In this document: in pieces, positions 22,196 to 33,846 of the stretch
Layout of the letters: the number at the start of each line of letters is the position of its first letter
Numbering within the stretch: position 1 is the stretch's first letter
Origin: Gadus chalcogrammus
Taxonomy: Eukaryota > Chordata > Actinopteri > Gadiformes > Gadidae
NCBI RefSeq assembly: GCF_026213295.1
Contig: NC_079415.1
Location: forward strand, 26,621,059 to 26,685,058
Length of the DNA: 64,000 bases
Direction of reading: 5' to 3'
Program-made: the position numbers and the translations under genes
The notes under the pieces: model-generated
Database searches by the model: none
What the model saw: only the letters and a program-made list of their open reading frames with translations
What the model was told of the DNA's origin: nothing

Positions 22196-23441
22196 TGTAA
22201 CCCCTCTGGCACCTAAGTCCTTAAGCTAGTGTGTTTATAAAACCAAGAGGCAGGGGTCATTATCTATTTTAGATTTGATGAGGAGATTGGTTGTTATACT
22301 GTAAGGATATACCTGTAATATCCACCCCAAATAACTCACACGACAACCGATTGGCGATTTAGTTTGAAGAAAAATATATATATTGAAAACAACTTATGGA
22401 GTCAGTATTCCACAATGCAGATATATGGAATGAAGAACAAAATACTGCTAAGGCACGAAAGTACCACACTTCTAGTAATAGTAATAAACAATTTAGTATG
22501 ATAACACAGTAATGTAGTTAAATTCACAAAGAACCTTAAACCTTCAATATCTTCACAGTGGTTTTCTTAAATGAAATTGTACCAAACAAAAACCTCTGAG
22601 ATCTCAGGAAAAAGAAATAATAATAGAAATTTGAGTCCACCCCGGAAGTCCTACCACCCCAATGGATGTCAGATGAGGCAGTCCAGGAAGAGTATTGCAG
22701 GATGGAATGGCAATGTGAATGATGATCCCCTGGCAGAAGATGGAAAGCAACCAGGATGGGGATATGGACAGATGACGGTCCTCCGAAGGGCTCCACAAAA
22801 AAAACCAGCCTGCACAACGTGCAGGAAAAACATTCATTAAGTCCATAATAAATGTCCACATACACATAAACACAGCACATATACACTTATCACATGTTCA
22901 TATAGTCATGTTACCACCTTTTCAACAATATCCCGACTGGTTTTTGATAAAAGTTCAAGGCTAATCTCTGTAGTTTTAGCAGCGCGCAACAAATCACTAA
23001 TACAGTTAGCATGCTAACGTATCATGCTGAGCAGCGGCCATAACTCACCGGAATATCAATCAATAGTTCAACAGAGTTCTACACGATGTCCACAGCTTAT
23101 CAAGCGTCTCAATGTTTATCAATATCTTCTTTCTATTCAGTTATCAACTTTCTGACTCAGTTTTATCAAGGTACAGCTATGTTGTTTCTCCAACATCCGC
23201 ACGAACTGCGTAGCAGGCACGAGGAAGAACAAAGAACACGTGCGAGTAAGATGATGACTCGTAGCGTTTTTTCTTCGCAACTAAAAGAGTATTGATTGCG
23301 CCTCTGCTGCCACCTTGTGACCAAATTGGGGAATAGGTTATTTCTTTAAAAACTAAATTTAACAACAAATCACATGGAATGCAGCTTAATTTTCCAAAAT
23401 AATGGAGGTAATAGCCTGGAAGATTTACTACCTGGGTTACA
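22196..23441 (-). repeat. 3' LTR of the Gypsy provirus
   Basis: 1246 bp. It contains about 190 bp (within 22620-22835) that the 5' LTR lacks. Confidence 0.93.
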
Positions 23442-23567
23442 CCCTCCCCCTCTTAACTGCATGAGTCCCTTCATGCAACTAAACTCTGGAAGTAACTTGA
23501 TAGTGGTTGCTGGATACTGGGGAAAGGATATCTTGCAGGCTTCCAATTAAGGAGCAAATGGCAAGAA

Positions 23568-26500
23568 TCAGGGGTTTCCCAGCTCATCATAGGTCAATTT
23601 ATGTGGCTGGTGTCTCTCCCTGTGAGAACGCCTGGGCTCACTTAATCTGCTCTCAGGAACGACATTCAAATCCTCTTCAGGTTCTTGAGAGACAATGTCA
23701 TGATGCTGGTTAGGCAGAGTTGTGTCATTGTCCTTACGATTGGGTGAGACATTTTGGTTCCTTTCCTCTTCACGTGACATGTCACACTCGGGGATGTCTA
23801 CGACGACGTGTTCCCTTGACTGAGGAAAAGGCTGATCCACGTCACTACTTGTCTCAATCAGTAACTCGGGGGGTTTAACTGATTGGTCAGAAGTCATCCG
23901 GTTAGATGTGAGTGAATGCTGTGTACTAAACTCAGGAGCCTCAGGGTTCAGTGGGATTAGGGGTTGTCTTTGCAGTGTACTTTCTATTTCCTGTACATAA
24001 GGGCCCCATGTAGCGAACTGTGGGGGTCCTTCAAAGAGATAAGTTCCCTCCTCTTCATCTGTCAAATTGCCTTCTGAATTATCATTTTCCGTCTGCAGAT
24101 CTCTTCTCTTACCGCTTCTCAAAGGCATTTTCTTTGCTTTGTCTAGCCGGGGCCCCTGCTCTGGAGTTTCTCAACAGGCAGAAACCCACAAGGCAATAAC
24201 AAGTCTCTGTGAAGGGTACGGTGTGGACCACTGCCTCTCTCTGGCTTGACAACATACACAGGGCCACCATCAAATCGCTTCACAACAATATGGATGGATT
24301 TTTCCCACTTGTCTGCCAATTTATGTTTCCCTCGAATGTTGACATTCCTGATTAGGACGCGGTCCCCTTCAACCAACTCAGCAGCTCTGACTTTAGCATC
24401 AAATCGCAGCTTGTTTCTCTCTCCAGCCTTTTTAGAGTTTAGCGCAGCCAGAGTGTAGCTCTCCTGGAGACGCTGGCGCAAGTTCTGAACATATTCTGAA
24501 TGGGTTTTATGGGTCTCATTTGGATTGTCGATGCCCAGGATGAGATCAACTGGGAGGGTTGGCTGCCTGCCGAACATCAACTCATATGGTGAATATCCTG
24601 TTGTATCATTTCTCGTACAATTGTACGCATGTACAAGGGGTTTGACGAAATCTCTCCAGTGTTGTTTGTCTTGGTCCTCTAGGGTCCCGAGCATGCTTAA
24701 CAGGGTCCTGTTAAAGCGCTCAACCGGATTTCCCTGGGGGTGATACGGTGTAGTACGCACCTTTTCGGCTCCAATCAGCGAACACAGCTCTCTGATTGTG
24801 TGTGACTCAAAGTCCCTTCCCTGATCACTGTGAAGGCGACTTGGGAAGCCGTAGTGGACAAGGAAATTCTCCCACAGAGCCTTGGCGACAGTCCTAGCCT
24901 TTTGATCCTTTGTTGGCACTGCCACCGCAAACTTTGTGAAATGATCAGTGATGACCAAAATGTTCCTGGTGTCATGGCTGTCAGGTTCAAGGGACAGATA
25001 GTCCATGCAGACCAATTCTAATGGGTAAGTTGTTTCTGATGTTCACCATTGGTGCTGCTCTCTGTGGTTGGGTTTTTCTCCTGAAACATCTCTCGCAGGT
25101 TTGGCATTTCTTTTCGATGGATTCTTTCATTCTCGCCCAATAAAATCTGTCTCGAGCGAGACTTAGCACACGCTCAGCTCCGAGATGACCGACTTCATCA
25201 TGTAAGCCTTTCAGAGCTCTGTCTTTATGCTGCTCAGGCAACACAAGCTGATGGATCATGTCTCCTCGATCAAAGCACCGTCTGTAAAGGATTCCCTCCC
25301 TGAGCTCGAGCTTGTTCCACTCTCTGAGTAGCAACTTGACTTCAGGCTGCTCATCACTCAGGGTCTTGAAGCTGGGCTTCTGTGCACTTTCCACCAGTTT
25401 AATTACCCTGTTAATTGAAGGATCCTGACTCTGTGCTTCACGCCAACCTTCTCTTGTCATCCCAGGTAAGGTGGTTTGGCCTTGGCCGGCAAACAGATCT
25501 GGGACTGAGGAAGCATCTACTGCAAGAGATTCTGCAAGAACAGGGAGTTGTGAGGAAACAGAGTGATGTTGACATACTGCAGATATTACAGCAGCTGAGA
25601 TCTCTCGTTTCTCCCCCTCTAAGATTCGTTGTGTCATTTCACTTATCCTTTCCTTCTCCTGCAGGAAATCCTCATCCTCCCGAGGTGCGTCCTGTGGCCG
25701 TCGGGACAGACCATCCGCATCACCGTTAGCATTTCCCGCTCGATACTTGATGTTAAATCTGAAGGTTGAAAGGGCCGCCAACCAGCGGTGTCCAGCGGCG
25801 TCGAGCTTAGCAGAGGTGAGGACATAGGTGAGCGGATTATTATCTGTCAGAACAGTGAAATCAGTGCCGTAGAGGAAATCATGGAACTTTTTCGCAGATG
25901 GCCCACTTCAAGGCTAGATATTCTAGTTTATGCGTTGGGTAATTTCTCCTCGCTCTTTGATAAGCCTCTGCTGGCATAGGCTATTACGCAGAGCTTTTCA
26001 TCTTGCTCCTGATAAAGAGCAGCTCCCAGCCCCTCACCGCAAGCGTCTGTGTGTAACACATATGGGAGCTTGGGATCTGCGAAAGCAAGAACGGGAGCAG
26101 ACGTTAGCTTGTCAATCAATGTTCTGAAAGCAGATTCACATTCAGGCGTCCACTCTGCATCGAGGGGGGCTCGAGGATTTACAAAGTTCTTTGGCCTTTC
26201 TCTTTTATAGACCTTGCCTCTCTTTTTGGGTGGATGGTACCCAACAGTGAGAGAGTTGAGGGGTTTGGCGATCTTAGAATAGCCCTCCACAAAACGCCTA
26301 TAATATCCCGAGAAGCCTAGGAAACGCTTCAGCTCCTCTCTGTTCCCAGGACGGGGCCAATCTCTGAGTGCAGACACTTTGTCTGGGTCAGTATGGACTC
26401 CTTGAGCATCTACCACGTGGCCAAGGTATTTTACAGATGACTTAAAAACTGACACTTCTCGTGAGACAATTTCAGACCATAGTCTCTGAGACGATGTAGC

Positions 26501-27920
26501 ACCCTCATGAGTCTCTCCTCATGCTCCTCAAGGGTCCTCGGAAAAAGACAATGAGGTCATCTAAAAATACAAGAACCTCGCTCAAGTGCAGGTCTCCAAC
26601 ACACTTTTCCATAAGGCGTTGCAAGGTGCTAGGAGCGTTGGTCACACCTTGCGGCATACGATTGAACTCGTAGAAACCTAGGGGACATGTGAAAGCGGTC
26701 TTATGCTTATCTACCTCTGCCATCTCTACCTGGTAGTAGCCGGACTTGAGGTCCATTACTGAGAACCACCTTGCACCACTCAGGGCTGAGAATATCTCCT
26801 CAATGTTGGGAAGGGCATATGCATCTTTATAGTGCGGTTGTTCAGCTTCCTAAAATCAATACATAGTCTGATTTTCCCATTTTTTTTCTTCACTACTACC
26901 ACTGGTGATGCAAACGGACTCTCGGACTCTCTTATTATTCCAGCATCCAAGAGCTCCCTGAGGTGCTGCTTTACAGCTTCCCTATCACTGGGGTGTATCG
27001 GCCTTGCTCGCTCTTTGAAAGGTGTCTGGTCATGCAACCGAATATGGTGTTTCACACTAGTTGTGTGACCAAAGGAGAGCTCGTCAACGGCAAAGACCTC
27101 TGGGATGGAGTTCAGCTTGACTGTAATACGTCGTTTCCACTCATCAGACATGGGTGCATCATCGAGATTGAATGCAAGCTCCTCGCTTGGTGTCTGAGAG
27201 TTGGTGGGCACAGACTGATGGGGGCTTAGGGGCTTTACACTCTGAGCGGCAGATACTTCGCCAATGACACACTTTGGAGGTAGAGTAATACTGTGATCTG
27301 TTGTATTTCTGAGAATAACAGGGATCTTGCTTGAAGCTTAACAGTTGATATTCATAAGTGCACACTCAAGAAACAAACCACCAGGAAGGGAAAAAGACTC
27401 AGGGGGCTCAAGAATGAAAGAGTTGTGTGGATTTCCGTTACCCACTCTGACATCTCCAACACACACAACTTGTGCCTTGCTGGAACGGTGATGGGTTTTT
27501 TCCCATGCAACTTGACAGGACAGGTTTTGGTTTCATTTTCATGCAGTTGAGCAACATGGTGGAGGAGTAATGCAAAACTGTCTGACCTCCTCAGGAATGT
27601 TGGCCTGTCATGATCTATGCCACATTGGTAGAGCTGCAGCAAAACATTTGTGCCTACCAACACTGGTATTCTGCTATTGAATTGGCACTCTGGGACAATG
27701 AGGGCTAGAGCAGTTAACTGTTCCTCCATGCCGGTAACACTGCTAGGAAAAGTCAGGAGAACTTCCACATAGCCCTGATAGGGCACAGGCTGACCCCCGC
27801 CCCTTCAAACCTCAAGCAAATGACTGATGGGCTTGATGGGGAGGGAAGCCAGGTGTCTGGAATGGAAAGTCTCTGAAATAGTCGTGACCTGAGATCCGGT
27901 ATCAAGGATAGATTCACATC
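23568..27920 (-). pseudogene. Gypsy pol: protease, RT, RNase H, integrase with several frameshifts
   Basis: Read downward on the - strand. Protease ILDTGSQVTTIS lies near 27910-27875. RT blocks follow: LCIDFRKLN in 26780-27211, then DLKSGYYQVEM, GFYEFNRMPQG and the active site VFLDDLIVF in 26505-26756. The connection and RNase H (RFLGFSGYYRRF, LHTDACGEGLGAAL) are in 25928-26455. The integrase H2C2 finger (HDEVGH and CQTCERC) is in 24987-25781. The integrase core DD35E-type residues are in MDYL, HSDQGRDF and NPVERFN in 24143-25015. An acidic tail ending RRSHRERHQPHKLTYDELGN is in 23568-24128. Frame changes occur near 25035, 25880, 25927, around 26460-26500 and near 27800, so no intact polyprotein can be made. 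No chromodomain was seen. Confidence 0.88.
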
Positions 27921-28105
27921 GTACATCTCCACGTAGACTGTAGAGACACAGCGGGGGCCCACAAGCCCAAGAGGTAAGGTGTGATTGAGACCATCGCAGC
28001 TTTCAGGGCTTTTGGCTCTTGGCTCCTCTTTAACATTGTGGGTCATTACTCTGGGACTTATCTGATTGATGTCCTCAGCTCCTGGTCGTCCCGAAGCAGG
28101 AGCCT

Positions 28106-29746
28106 CTACAAGTTTAAAGATACCTTGCGGGCTGCCTGCTGGGCCCAGAATCTGTCGCGTTTGTCTCTGAGCTCTTCATTCTTTTTGCGGACAAGGTCAG
28201 GGTTGGGGCTGTTAGTACAGTTTGCTGCTATGTGGCCGGTTTCCCCACACTTAAAGCAGAACCATTGTCTCGGTGGAGTGGCAGTTCGGGATGTCGAATC
28301 AGGATTTGTGACATAGGCTGCTAAATGTTCCACTTTGTAAGGGTGATTCTTTTCTTGTAGAACTACTTGGCCACCTCTTCACGTGTGAGCTTAATTCTCT
28401 CTTTGTGTACAAGTTGTGCCACTTGTTTCCGGAGTTCAGCTACTTCCCTTTCAAGTTTAGAACTTGCATCATGCTTCTTAGGATTTGTGGTAGCAGGTTC
28501 CTCGTCGAATACTGGCATGCCTCAAGACTGAGTGAACATGTGTTGCAGCCCTAGTGCTCCCAGATGTTTTTTCATCCGGTCCATCTTGGCTGCACGCCGG
28601 TCCTCTTCTGTTCTCAAAAGCAACAATAGTTCAGGGAAAGATGGGGGATTGGGTTTTCGATGCTCAAGTTGAAGGCCGATGATTAAGCTCTGGTCCCAGC
28701 ACCCTCTACAGAATTGCCTGAGTAGTACTTGTTGGACTCTGTGACTGAAACCCCCCCTCTAGAGATGGCTTTGGTGAGAAGGGTTTGGAGACGGTTCAAG
28801 TAAACAGAGGGCTTCTCCCCAGCATTCTGGTTGGAGCCCAAAAGGTTGCAAATAGCTCTTCACCATCCTCTACCACGCAAATGCTGATTCGAGCTGAGTG
28901 AGGTAAGCCTCAGGGGTTGCATTTGTTCCAAGCGGCTTGACAATATCAGCAGCTGGGCTGAGCAGGCTCTCTAGTATTCTTCTCACTTTTGAGAGTCAGA
29001 CAATGAAGCATCATTACAGAGAAGGTCTACCTGAATGCGCCAGGCATCATAATCAGCTTCCCCATTTGGCTTTGGTAGTCGCCCTGAGAAGGTTTTCACT
29101 CTGCTTTGGCTGTAGCTGGATGGCGCTGTGTCATTACGAATGAAATGTTCAACAATGACTTTCTGAACTTGAGGTGGATTTATTGTGCCCTCGTCAAAGA
29201 AAGTGGGAGCTTTGGGAGCATTGGGAGGGAGAGTACTGGCAACCAGATTGGGTGGGTTTAGCTCTGGTATGTCACCACTAGCTGTTTGGCATGCTGATCT
29301 AAAGTCTCAAAATGGGTATCGGGACTCTGTGGCGGGCAGAATCAGGCTGGACATGTTGCAAATCATGCTGAAGCATATCCCAAAAGCCAGCTTTGCTTTT
29401 CCCGCAGAGTGCTCAGTTCAGCCAAACATCGCTGGGCTAATTCCCTCCCTAGGTCCTCTTGACACACCTCACGAATGCTTCTCACATGCCAGGTGAGAGT
29501 GGGATCATAAGGGCTTGGTAGGTTGCCAAGGTTGGCAGGATCGAGTCTTGATATTGTTTGTACCGATGAGTACTGTATAAGGGTTCGACCTTTTGGCTTG
29601 TCTGGTTTATCAGGGACCCTGATTTTTTCAATGTCCCCATTTACTTCAAAAAAATCATTTATCTCTTTATCAGTGCATGTTTCATCTATTCCTGTGACAT
29701 AAAGCCAACTAGGCCCATGCAAGTCGAATTGGTTGCAAAGATCCAT
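28106..29746 (-). pseudogene. Gypsy gag with RRM/PNMA-like N-terminus and CCHC knuckle, broken
   Basis: It starts at the ATG at 29746. The first 127 residues are open and carry a small alpha/beta domain (SWLYVTGIDETCTDKEIND, then GRTLIQYSS) resembling the RRM-like N-terminus of PNMA/MOAP1 proteins, which are known domesticated Gypsy gags. The capsid region 28334-29362 is broken by frameshifts. A CCHC knuckle CFKCGETGHIAANC is clear near 28260-28220. The stretch KRDRFWAQQA follows before the protease. Resemblance to PNMA is by fold pattern and memory, not alignment. Confidence 0.7.
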
Positions 29747-29920
29747 TTTATACTGACTGTTTGTTCAGTTAAATGTATTCTGTTTTTAACAGCGGTTTTA
29801 ACAACTACACAACCATAATTTCAGTTTGAGCGTATATTGATTTGTTAAATTATATCTGCAAAATATTTGGGGTGGAAACTATTTTAATCGACACCAATCT
29901 CCTGGCTAGCTCGCCACTTT

Positions 29921-30998
29921 TGTAACCCCTCTGGCACCTAAGTCCTTAAGCTAGTGTGTTTTAAAAACCAAGAGGCAGGGGTCATTATCTATTTTAGATT
30001 CGATGAGGAGATTGGTTGTTATACTGTAAGGATATACCTGTAATATCCACCCCAAATAACTCCACGACAACCGATTGGCGATTTAGTTTGAAGAAAAATA
30101 TATATATTGAAAACAAACTTATGGAGTCAGTATTCCACAATGCAGATATATGGAATGAAGAACAAAATACTGCTAAGGCACGAAAGTACCACACTTCTAG
30201 TAATAGTAATAAACAATTTAGTATGATAACAACAGTAATGTAGTTAAATTCACAAAGAACCTTAAACCTTCAATATCTTCACAAGTGGTTTTCTTAAATG
30301 AAATTGTACCAAACAAAAACCTCTGAGATCTCAGGAAAAAGAAATAATAAAATAATAAGGAAATAAGAATAATAAAATAAGGAAAAACATTCATTAAGTC
30401 CATAATAAATGTCCACATACACATAAACACAGCACATATACACTTATCACATGTTCATATAGTCATGTTACCACCTTTTCAACAATATCCCGACTGGTTT
30501 TTGATAAAAGTTCAAGGCTAATCTGTAGTTTTAGCAGCGCGCAACAAATCGCTAATACAGTTAGCATGCTAACGTATCATGCTGAGCAGCGGCCATAACT
30601 CACCGGAATATCAATCAATAGTTCAACAGAGTTCTACACGATGTCCACAGCTTCTCAAGCGTCTCAATGTTGATCAATATCTTCTTTCTATTTCAGTTAT
30701 CAACTTTCTGACTCAGTTTTATCAAGGTACAGCTATGTTGTTTCTCCAACATCCGCACGAACTGCGTAGCAGGCACGAGGAAGAACAAGAAACACGTGCG
30801 AGTAAGATGATGACTCGTAGCGTTTTTTCTTCGCAACTAAAAGAGTATTGATTGCGCCTCTGCTGCCACCTTGTGACCAAATTGGGGAATAGGTTATTTC
30901 TTTAAAAAACTAAATTTAACAACAAATCACATGGAATGCAGCTTAATTTTCCAAAATAATGGAGGTAATAGCCTGGAAGATTTACTACCTGGGTTACA
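29921..30998 (-). repeat. 5' LTR of the Gypsy provirus
   Basis: 1078 bp, matching 22196-23441 except that a small AATAA-rich stretch (30343-30385) stands where the other LTR has extra sequence. Confidence 0.93.
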
Positions 30999-31337
30999 CA
31001 AAGTTGAATGCAAATGAGCACTGTTAGAATTCCAAAAGGCACAAGCTCTTACTTGGCTGTTTTCAGTCTGTGTTTTTAGTTGTATGGCACATAATGATGG
31101 CATTTGGGCTTAAAAAGCGAAACATATATTTTTTCTTCTAGACCAATTGATTTGAAAAATGTACAATTTCCTAATACTAGAAGCACTTCTGATCAGATAT
31201 TAAAGAGATGTAATGCAAACAAACACATTTATATTTTCTCACCCAATGAGAATCGATAAGAGAATCGATAAGGAATCGGATCGATAAGCAGAATCGGAAT
31301 CGTGAAATTCTTATCAATTCCCATCCCTAAATAACGC

Positions 31338-31516
31338 ATTACCTCGTCGCCAGTTTTATTGTATACTAGGATATCAAACTCAGTACAACTAATAAGGACA
31401 CCAGACCGTGAGCATTTTATATGCACTGCTTTAGTATTGAACTCAGAGAAGGCACATACAACAACGTCAACACGTAGCATAAGAGAGGGTGTGACCGCAT
31501 CCCAGGAGGGACAAAC
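31338..31516 (-). other. Probable middle of a Gypsy LTR interrupted by hAT
   Basis: On the - strand it has GCATATAAAATGC (TATA-like) followed by CAATAAAACTGG (polyadenylation-like) about 70 bp downstream, the order expected in an LTR. It joins 21459 across the hAT target site, and 32916-32971 across the next element. No second LTR copy is in the window to confirm it. Confidence 0.4.
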
Positions 31517-31519
31517 TAA

Positions 31520-32915
31520 GGCCCCGTCCACACGAAGCCGATTTCATGGCGAAACCGCAAAGGTCTTGTACGGTTCGGCCTTCCGTCCACACGAAGCCGG
31601 CGAATCCGCTGACCGAAACCGCAAACTTCTGAACCACCCTCGAAGGTGGTTTCAAATCTATCCGGTTTCGTTTTGGTTTCGTGTGGACGCCTGAAACCGA
31701 CTGAAACCGCAAACCATGACGTCATCGCCCCACCCCTCGACCTCCTAGCCAATGGCTCTTAAGCCCGCGGAGTCTCAGAAATCACAACAAAAAAGATGAT
31801 GGCGGACTACAAGTTACAAAATCGGCATATTATCACCTTAAAAATGTAGCAAGACTTAGAGGGCTCATGTCCACCGAAGACTTACAAAAACTTGTACATG
31901 CCTTTATCACTAGTAAGCTTGATTACTGCAATGGTCTCCTCAACAGGTCTCCCAAAACAAACTCTGAGGAAGCTTCAGCTTGTTCAGAATGCTGCTGCTA
32001 GAGTTCTAACAAAGACCAAAAAATTTGATCATATTACACCAATTCTGAAATCGTTACATTGGCTTCCTGTAGGTCAGAGAATTGATTTTAAAATCATGTT
32101 GCATAACCTATAAATCCCTACATGGTTTAGGCCCAAAATATTTAACTGATATGCTTCCACTACATCAGCCTTCTAGACCACTAAGATCCTCTGAGACCAA
32201 TCTGTTAATTATCCCCAGAGTAAACACAAAACATGGGAAAGCAGGATTTAGTTACTATGCAACAATAGCTGGAATAAACTCCCAGAGGATTTAAGACTTG
32301 CCCCAACTCTGAGCACCTTTAAAACAAGACTGAAGACTTTTATGTTTGCTATAGCCTTCTGCTAAAATCTTAAATACATTGCACTTTCTAAAAAGCTTTT
32401 AACTTTGCCTCTATTTTTTTTTTTTTAATACTAAAATGCCTTTTTAATTTACCCATTTCTTTGCATATGTTTTTCTTTTACTTATCTATTATTATTTTAT
32501 TTTATTGTATGACAATGTTTATATGTGAAGCACTTTGAGTCTGCCTTGTGTATGAAAAGTGCTATATAAATAAAGTTGCCTTGCCTTGCCTTGCCTTGTA
32601 ATCGTTCTGCAGCATATCATGTCCCTTGTTGGGTTGCTAAGCCATTATTTATTGAGAATCTAGTTCGCCATCGTAGAAGAGCTGTTTGTTTGTGTTGTTA
32701 GTGGTTCGGGGGGCAGCCTTTATGCGCATGCTCGCCTCTTCTTCTTCTGGATTTGTGTACCAGAAGCAGCGCCCCTTATGGGCCTGGAATGTTTACTACA
32801 GCGTTTCTACAGATCCATCCGGTTTCGCTTGGCTTCGTCTTTACGGAAATACTTCGAAACCGGATAGATCGAAACCGTAACGGTTTCGCCGTTTTGGCTT
32901 CGTGTGGACGGGGCC
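31520..32915. mobile_element. Inverted-repeat DNA element with GGCCCCGTCCACACGAAG ends, carrying an L2 fragment
   Basis: The left end GGCCCCGTCCACACGAAGCC and right end GGCTTCGTGTGGACGGGGCC are near-perfect inverses, with further ACCGAAACCG-type pairing inward. The flanks are TAA and TTA, so a 3-bp TWA (Harbinger-like) duplication is possible but not identical on both sides. No transposase. Own length is about 610 bp without the L2 insert. Confidence 0.8.
31813..32598 (+). mobile_element. 5'-truncated L2 LINE fragment
   Basis: Matches the 3' end of the L2 at 54.9-57.2 kb from GTTACAAAATCGGC through the tail TAAATAAAGTTGCCTTG with CCTTG repeats. It encodes the ORF2 C-terminal KLQLVQNAAARVLT and HWLPVGQRIDFKI blocks with frameshifts near 31945, 32100 and 32260. 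It was inserted into the GGCCCC-ended element. Confidence 0.92.
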
Positions 32916-33261
32916 TTAAACAGGCAATACACAACACCAGTAGTGTCGTCACTGACACCCAGTTCGTAACATTCATCATACTGCAGAAGCAAAGGGTGTT
33001 TATCAGCGGGCCAGTGGCTCAATCACTACCGTTTAAAATACATACATTTGCTGGAAAATCATTTTTTGAGTTTTTGAGACACAAAAACGTAATTCAACTA
33101 CTGTCTTGTGAGCAGTAGAGATGAATCACTTCACACCACTGTGTATATGTTCAACAGGCGACACTCACAACGTGAACCCCAAACCCAAAGTGCATCAGTG
33201 CATCATTTTTCTGAATGAATATGAGTGATTGCAGTCAGGCCTGAAATGAATACTATTTGAT
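32916..33261. other. Noncoding; possible start of the split LTR at 32971
   Basis: On the - strand TGTTACGAACTGGGTG at 32971 would be a plausible LTR start. The rest is unique. Confidence 0.3.
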
Positions 33262-33486
33262 GGCACTCAGCGTGTAGCCATGGGCTCGCCGTTGGACTGG
33301 GAACAGGCTGTATTTGTTTGGTTATTTATTATAAATGTTTACAGGTAAGAGCAAGCGTTTATGATTTATAAATATGTGTCATCATGTCATCGTCTGTCTG
33401 TCTGTCTCTGTTTCTCATTGAAAAAGGGAGAGATATAGATGTGTTTTTCAGATGTCCATACACACACACACACACATACACATACG

Positions 33487-33520
<34 letters not shown>

Positions 33521-33640
33521 TTCACTTTTTCAATTGACCCACAACCATAGTTATTAAGTGTAAAAGTTGGAAATGTCTATTTATATGAAAAACCAAACAC
33601 AATTATTTGCTCATGGTTTATATACACCTTCATCAGATGG
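33262..33640. repeat. Intronic segment duplicated at 52449-52765 (copy 1)
   Basis: Shares with 52449-52765 the sequence GGCACTCAGYGTGTAGCCAT, a TCTG repeat, AGGGAGAGATATAGAT, an ACACATACA-rich stretch and TATTGAGTGTAAAAGTTGG-type sequence in the same order and orientation. It lies about 100 bp upstream of the exon at 33745. Confidence 0.85.
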
Positions 33641-33744
33641 TGTTAGAGGGGCCACCACAGCATTGTGTTCTGTGTAGATGGCTTCATCATCACCAACCCA
33701 GAAACCCTCTTCTTCTCTCTCCACCCCCGACCCTCCCCACCCAG

Positions 33745-33846
33745 ATCATGGCCCTACACAAGCATCACTTCAACTCCAGCTTCCTGTACCGGAACGTGAC
33801 CCTGGTGGCCTGGGACCCAGCGCCCTACTCCCTCAACCTGTCAGAG
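33745..33846 (+). CDS. st6gal2: Sialyltransferase exon (ST6GAL2-like), 34 codons
   Basis: Bounded by the acceptor CCCCACCCAG (33744) and the donor GTACGC (33847). Both ends are in phase 0. The translation starts [12 protein letters not shown] and contains [17 protein letters not shown]. This matches the region between sialylmotif L and motif S of beta-galactoside alpha-2,6-sialyltransferases. The VAWDPAPYS version is typical of ST6GAL2, while ST6GAL1 has IVWDPSVYH-like sequence. The enzyme transfers sialic acid from CMP-sialic acid to terminal galactose in alpha-2,6 linkage, and is a Golgi type II membrane protein. The next exon at 58200 continues in phase. Preceding coding exons are not in the readable window. 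Whether it is the a or b paralogue is unknown. Confidence 0.8.

Larger units (their letters stand above)
22196..30998 (-). mobile_element. Ty3/Gypsy provirus, full length but frameshifted
   Basis: Both LTRs begin TGTAACCCCTCTGG and end GGGTTACA on the + strand, and are flanked by the 4-bp repeat CAAA (22192-22195, 30999-31002). The element reads on the - strand. Next to the 5' LTR (29921-30998), a TGGCGAGCTAGCC primer-site-like sequence lies 5 nt inside. Next to the 3' LTR (22196-23441), a purine tract (AAGAGGGGGAGGG on the - strand) lies at 23442-23454. Gene order is gag, protease, reverse transcriptase, RNase H, integrase. LTR divergence is about 1% by eye, plus small indels and one large length difference. 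Confidence 0.93.
21468..31329. mobile_element. hAT-type element (copy 2), split by an 8.8-kb Gypsy provirus
   Basis: The termini TAGGGATGGGAAT and ATTCCCATCCCTA are flanked by an exact 8-bp duplication aataacgc at 21460-21467 and 31330-31337. The family is the same as 4131-7247 but in opposite orientation: the GAACCGGTTCT subterminal block is at the left here. Its own sequence is 21468-22195 plus 30999-31329, about 1.06 kb, with no transposase. Confidence 0.93.

Noticed and set aside
33745..33846. Assignment to ST6GAL1
   Set aside because: VAWDPAPYS here, and ILHP and GFIG in the next exon, fit ST6GAL2 better; full alignment would settle it.
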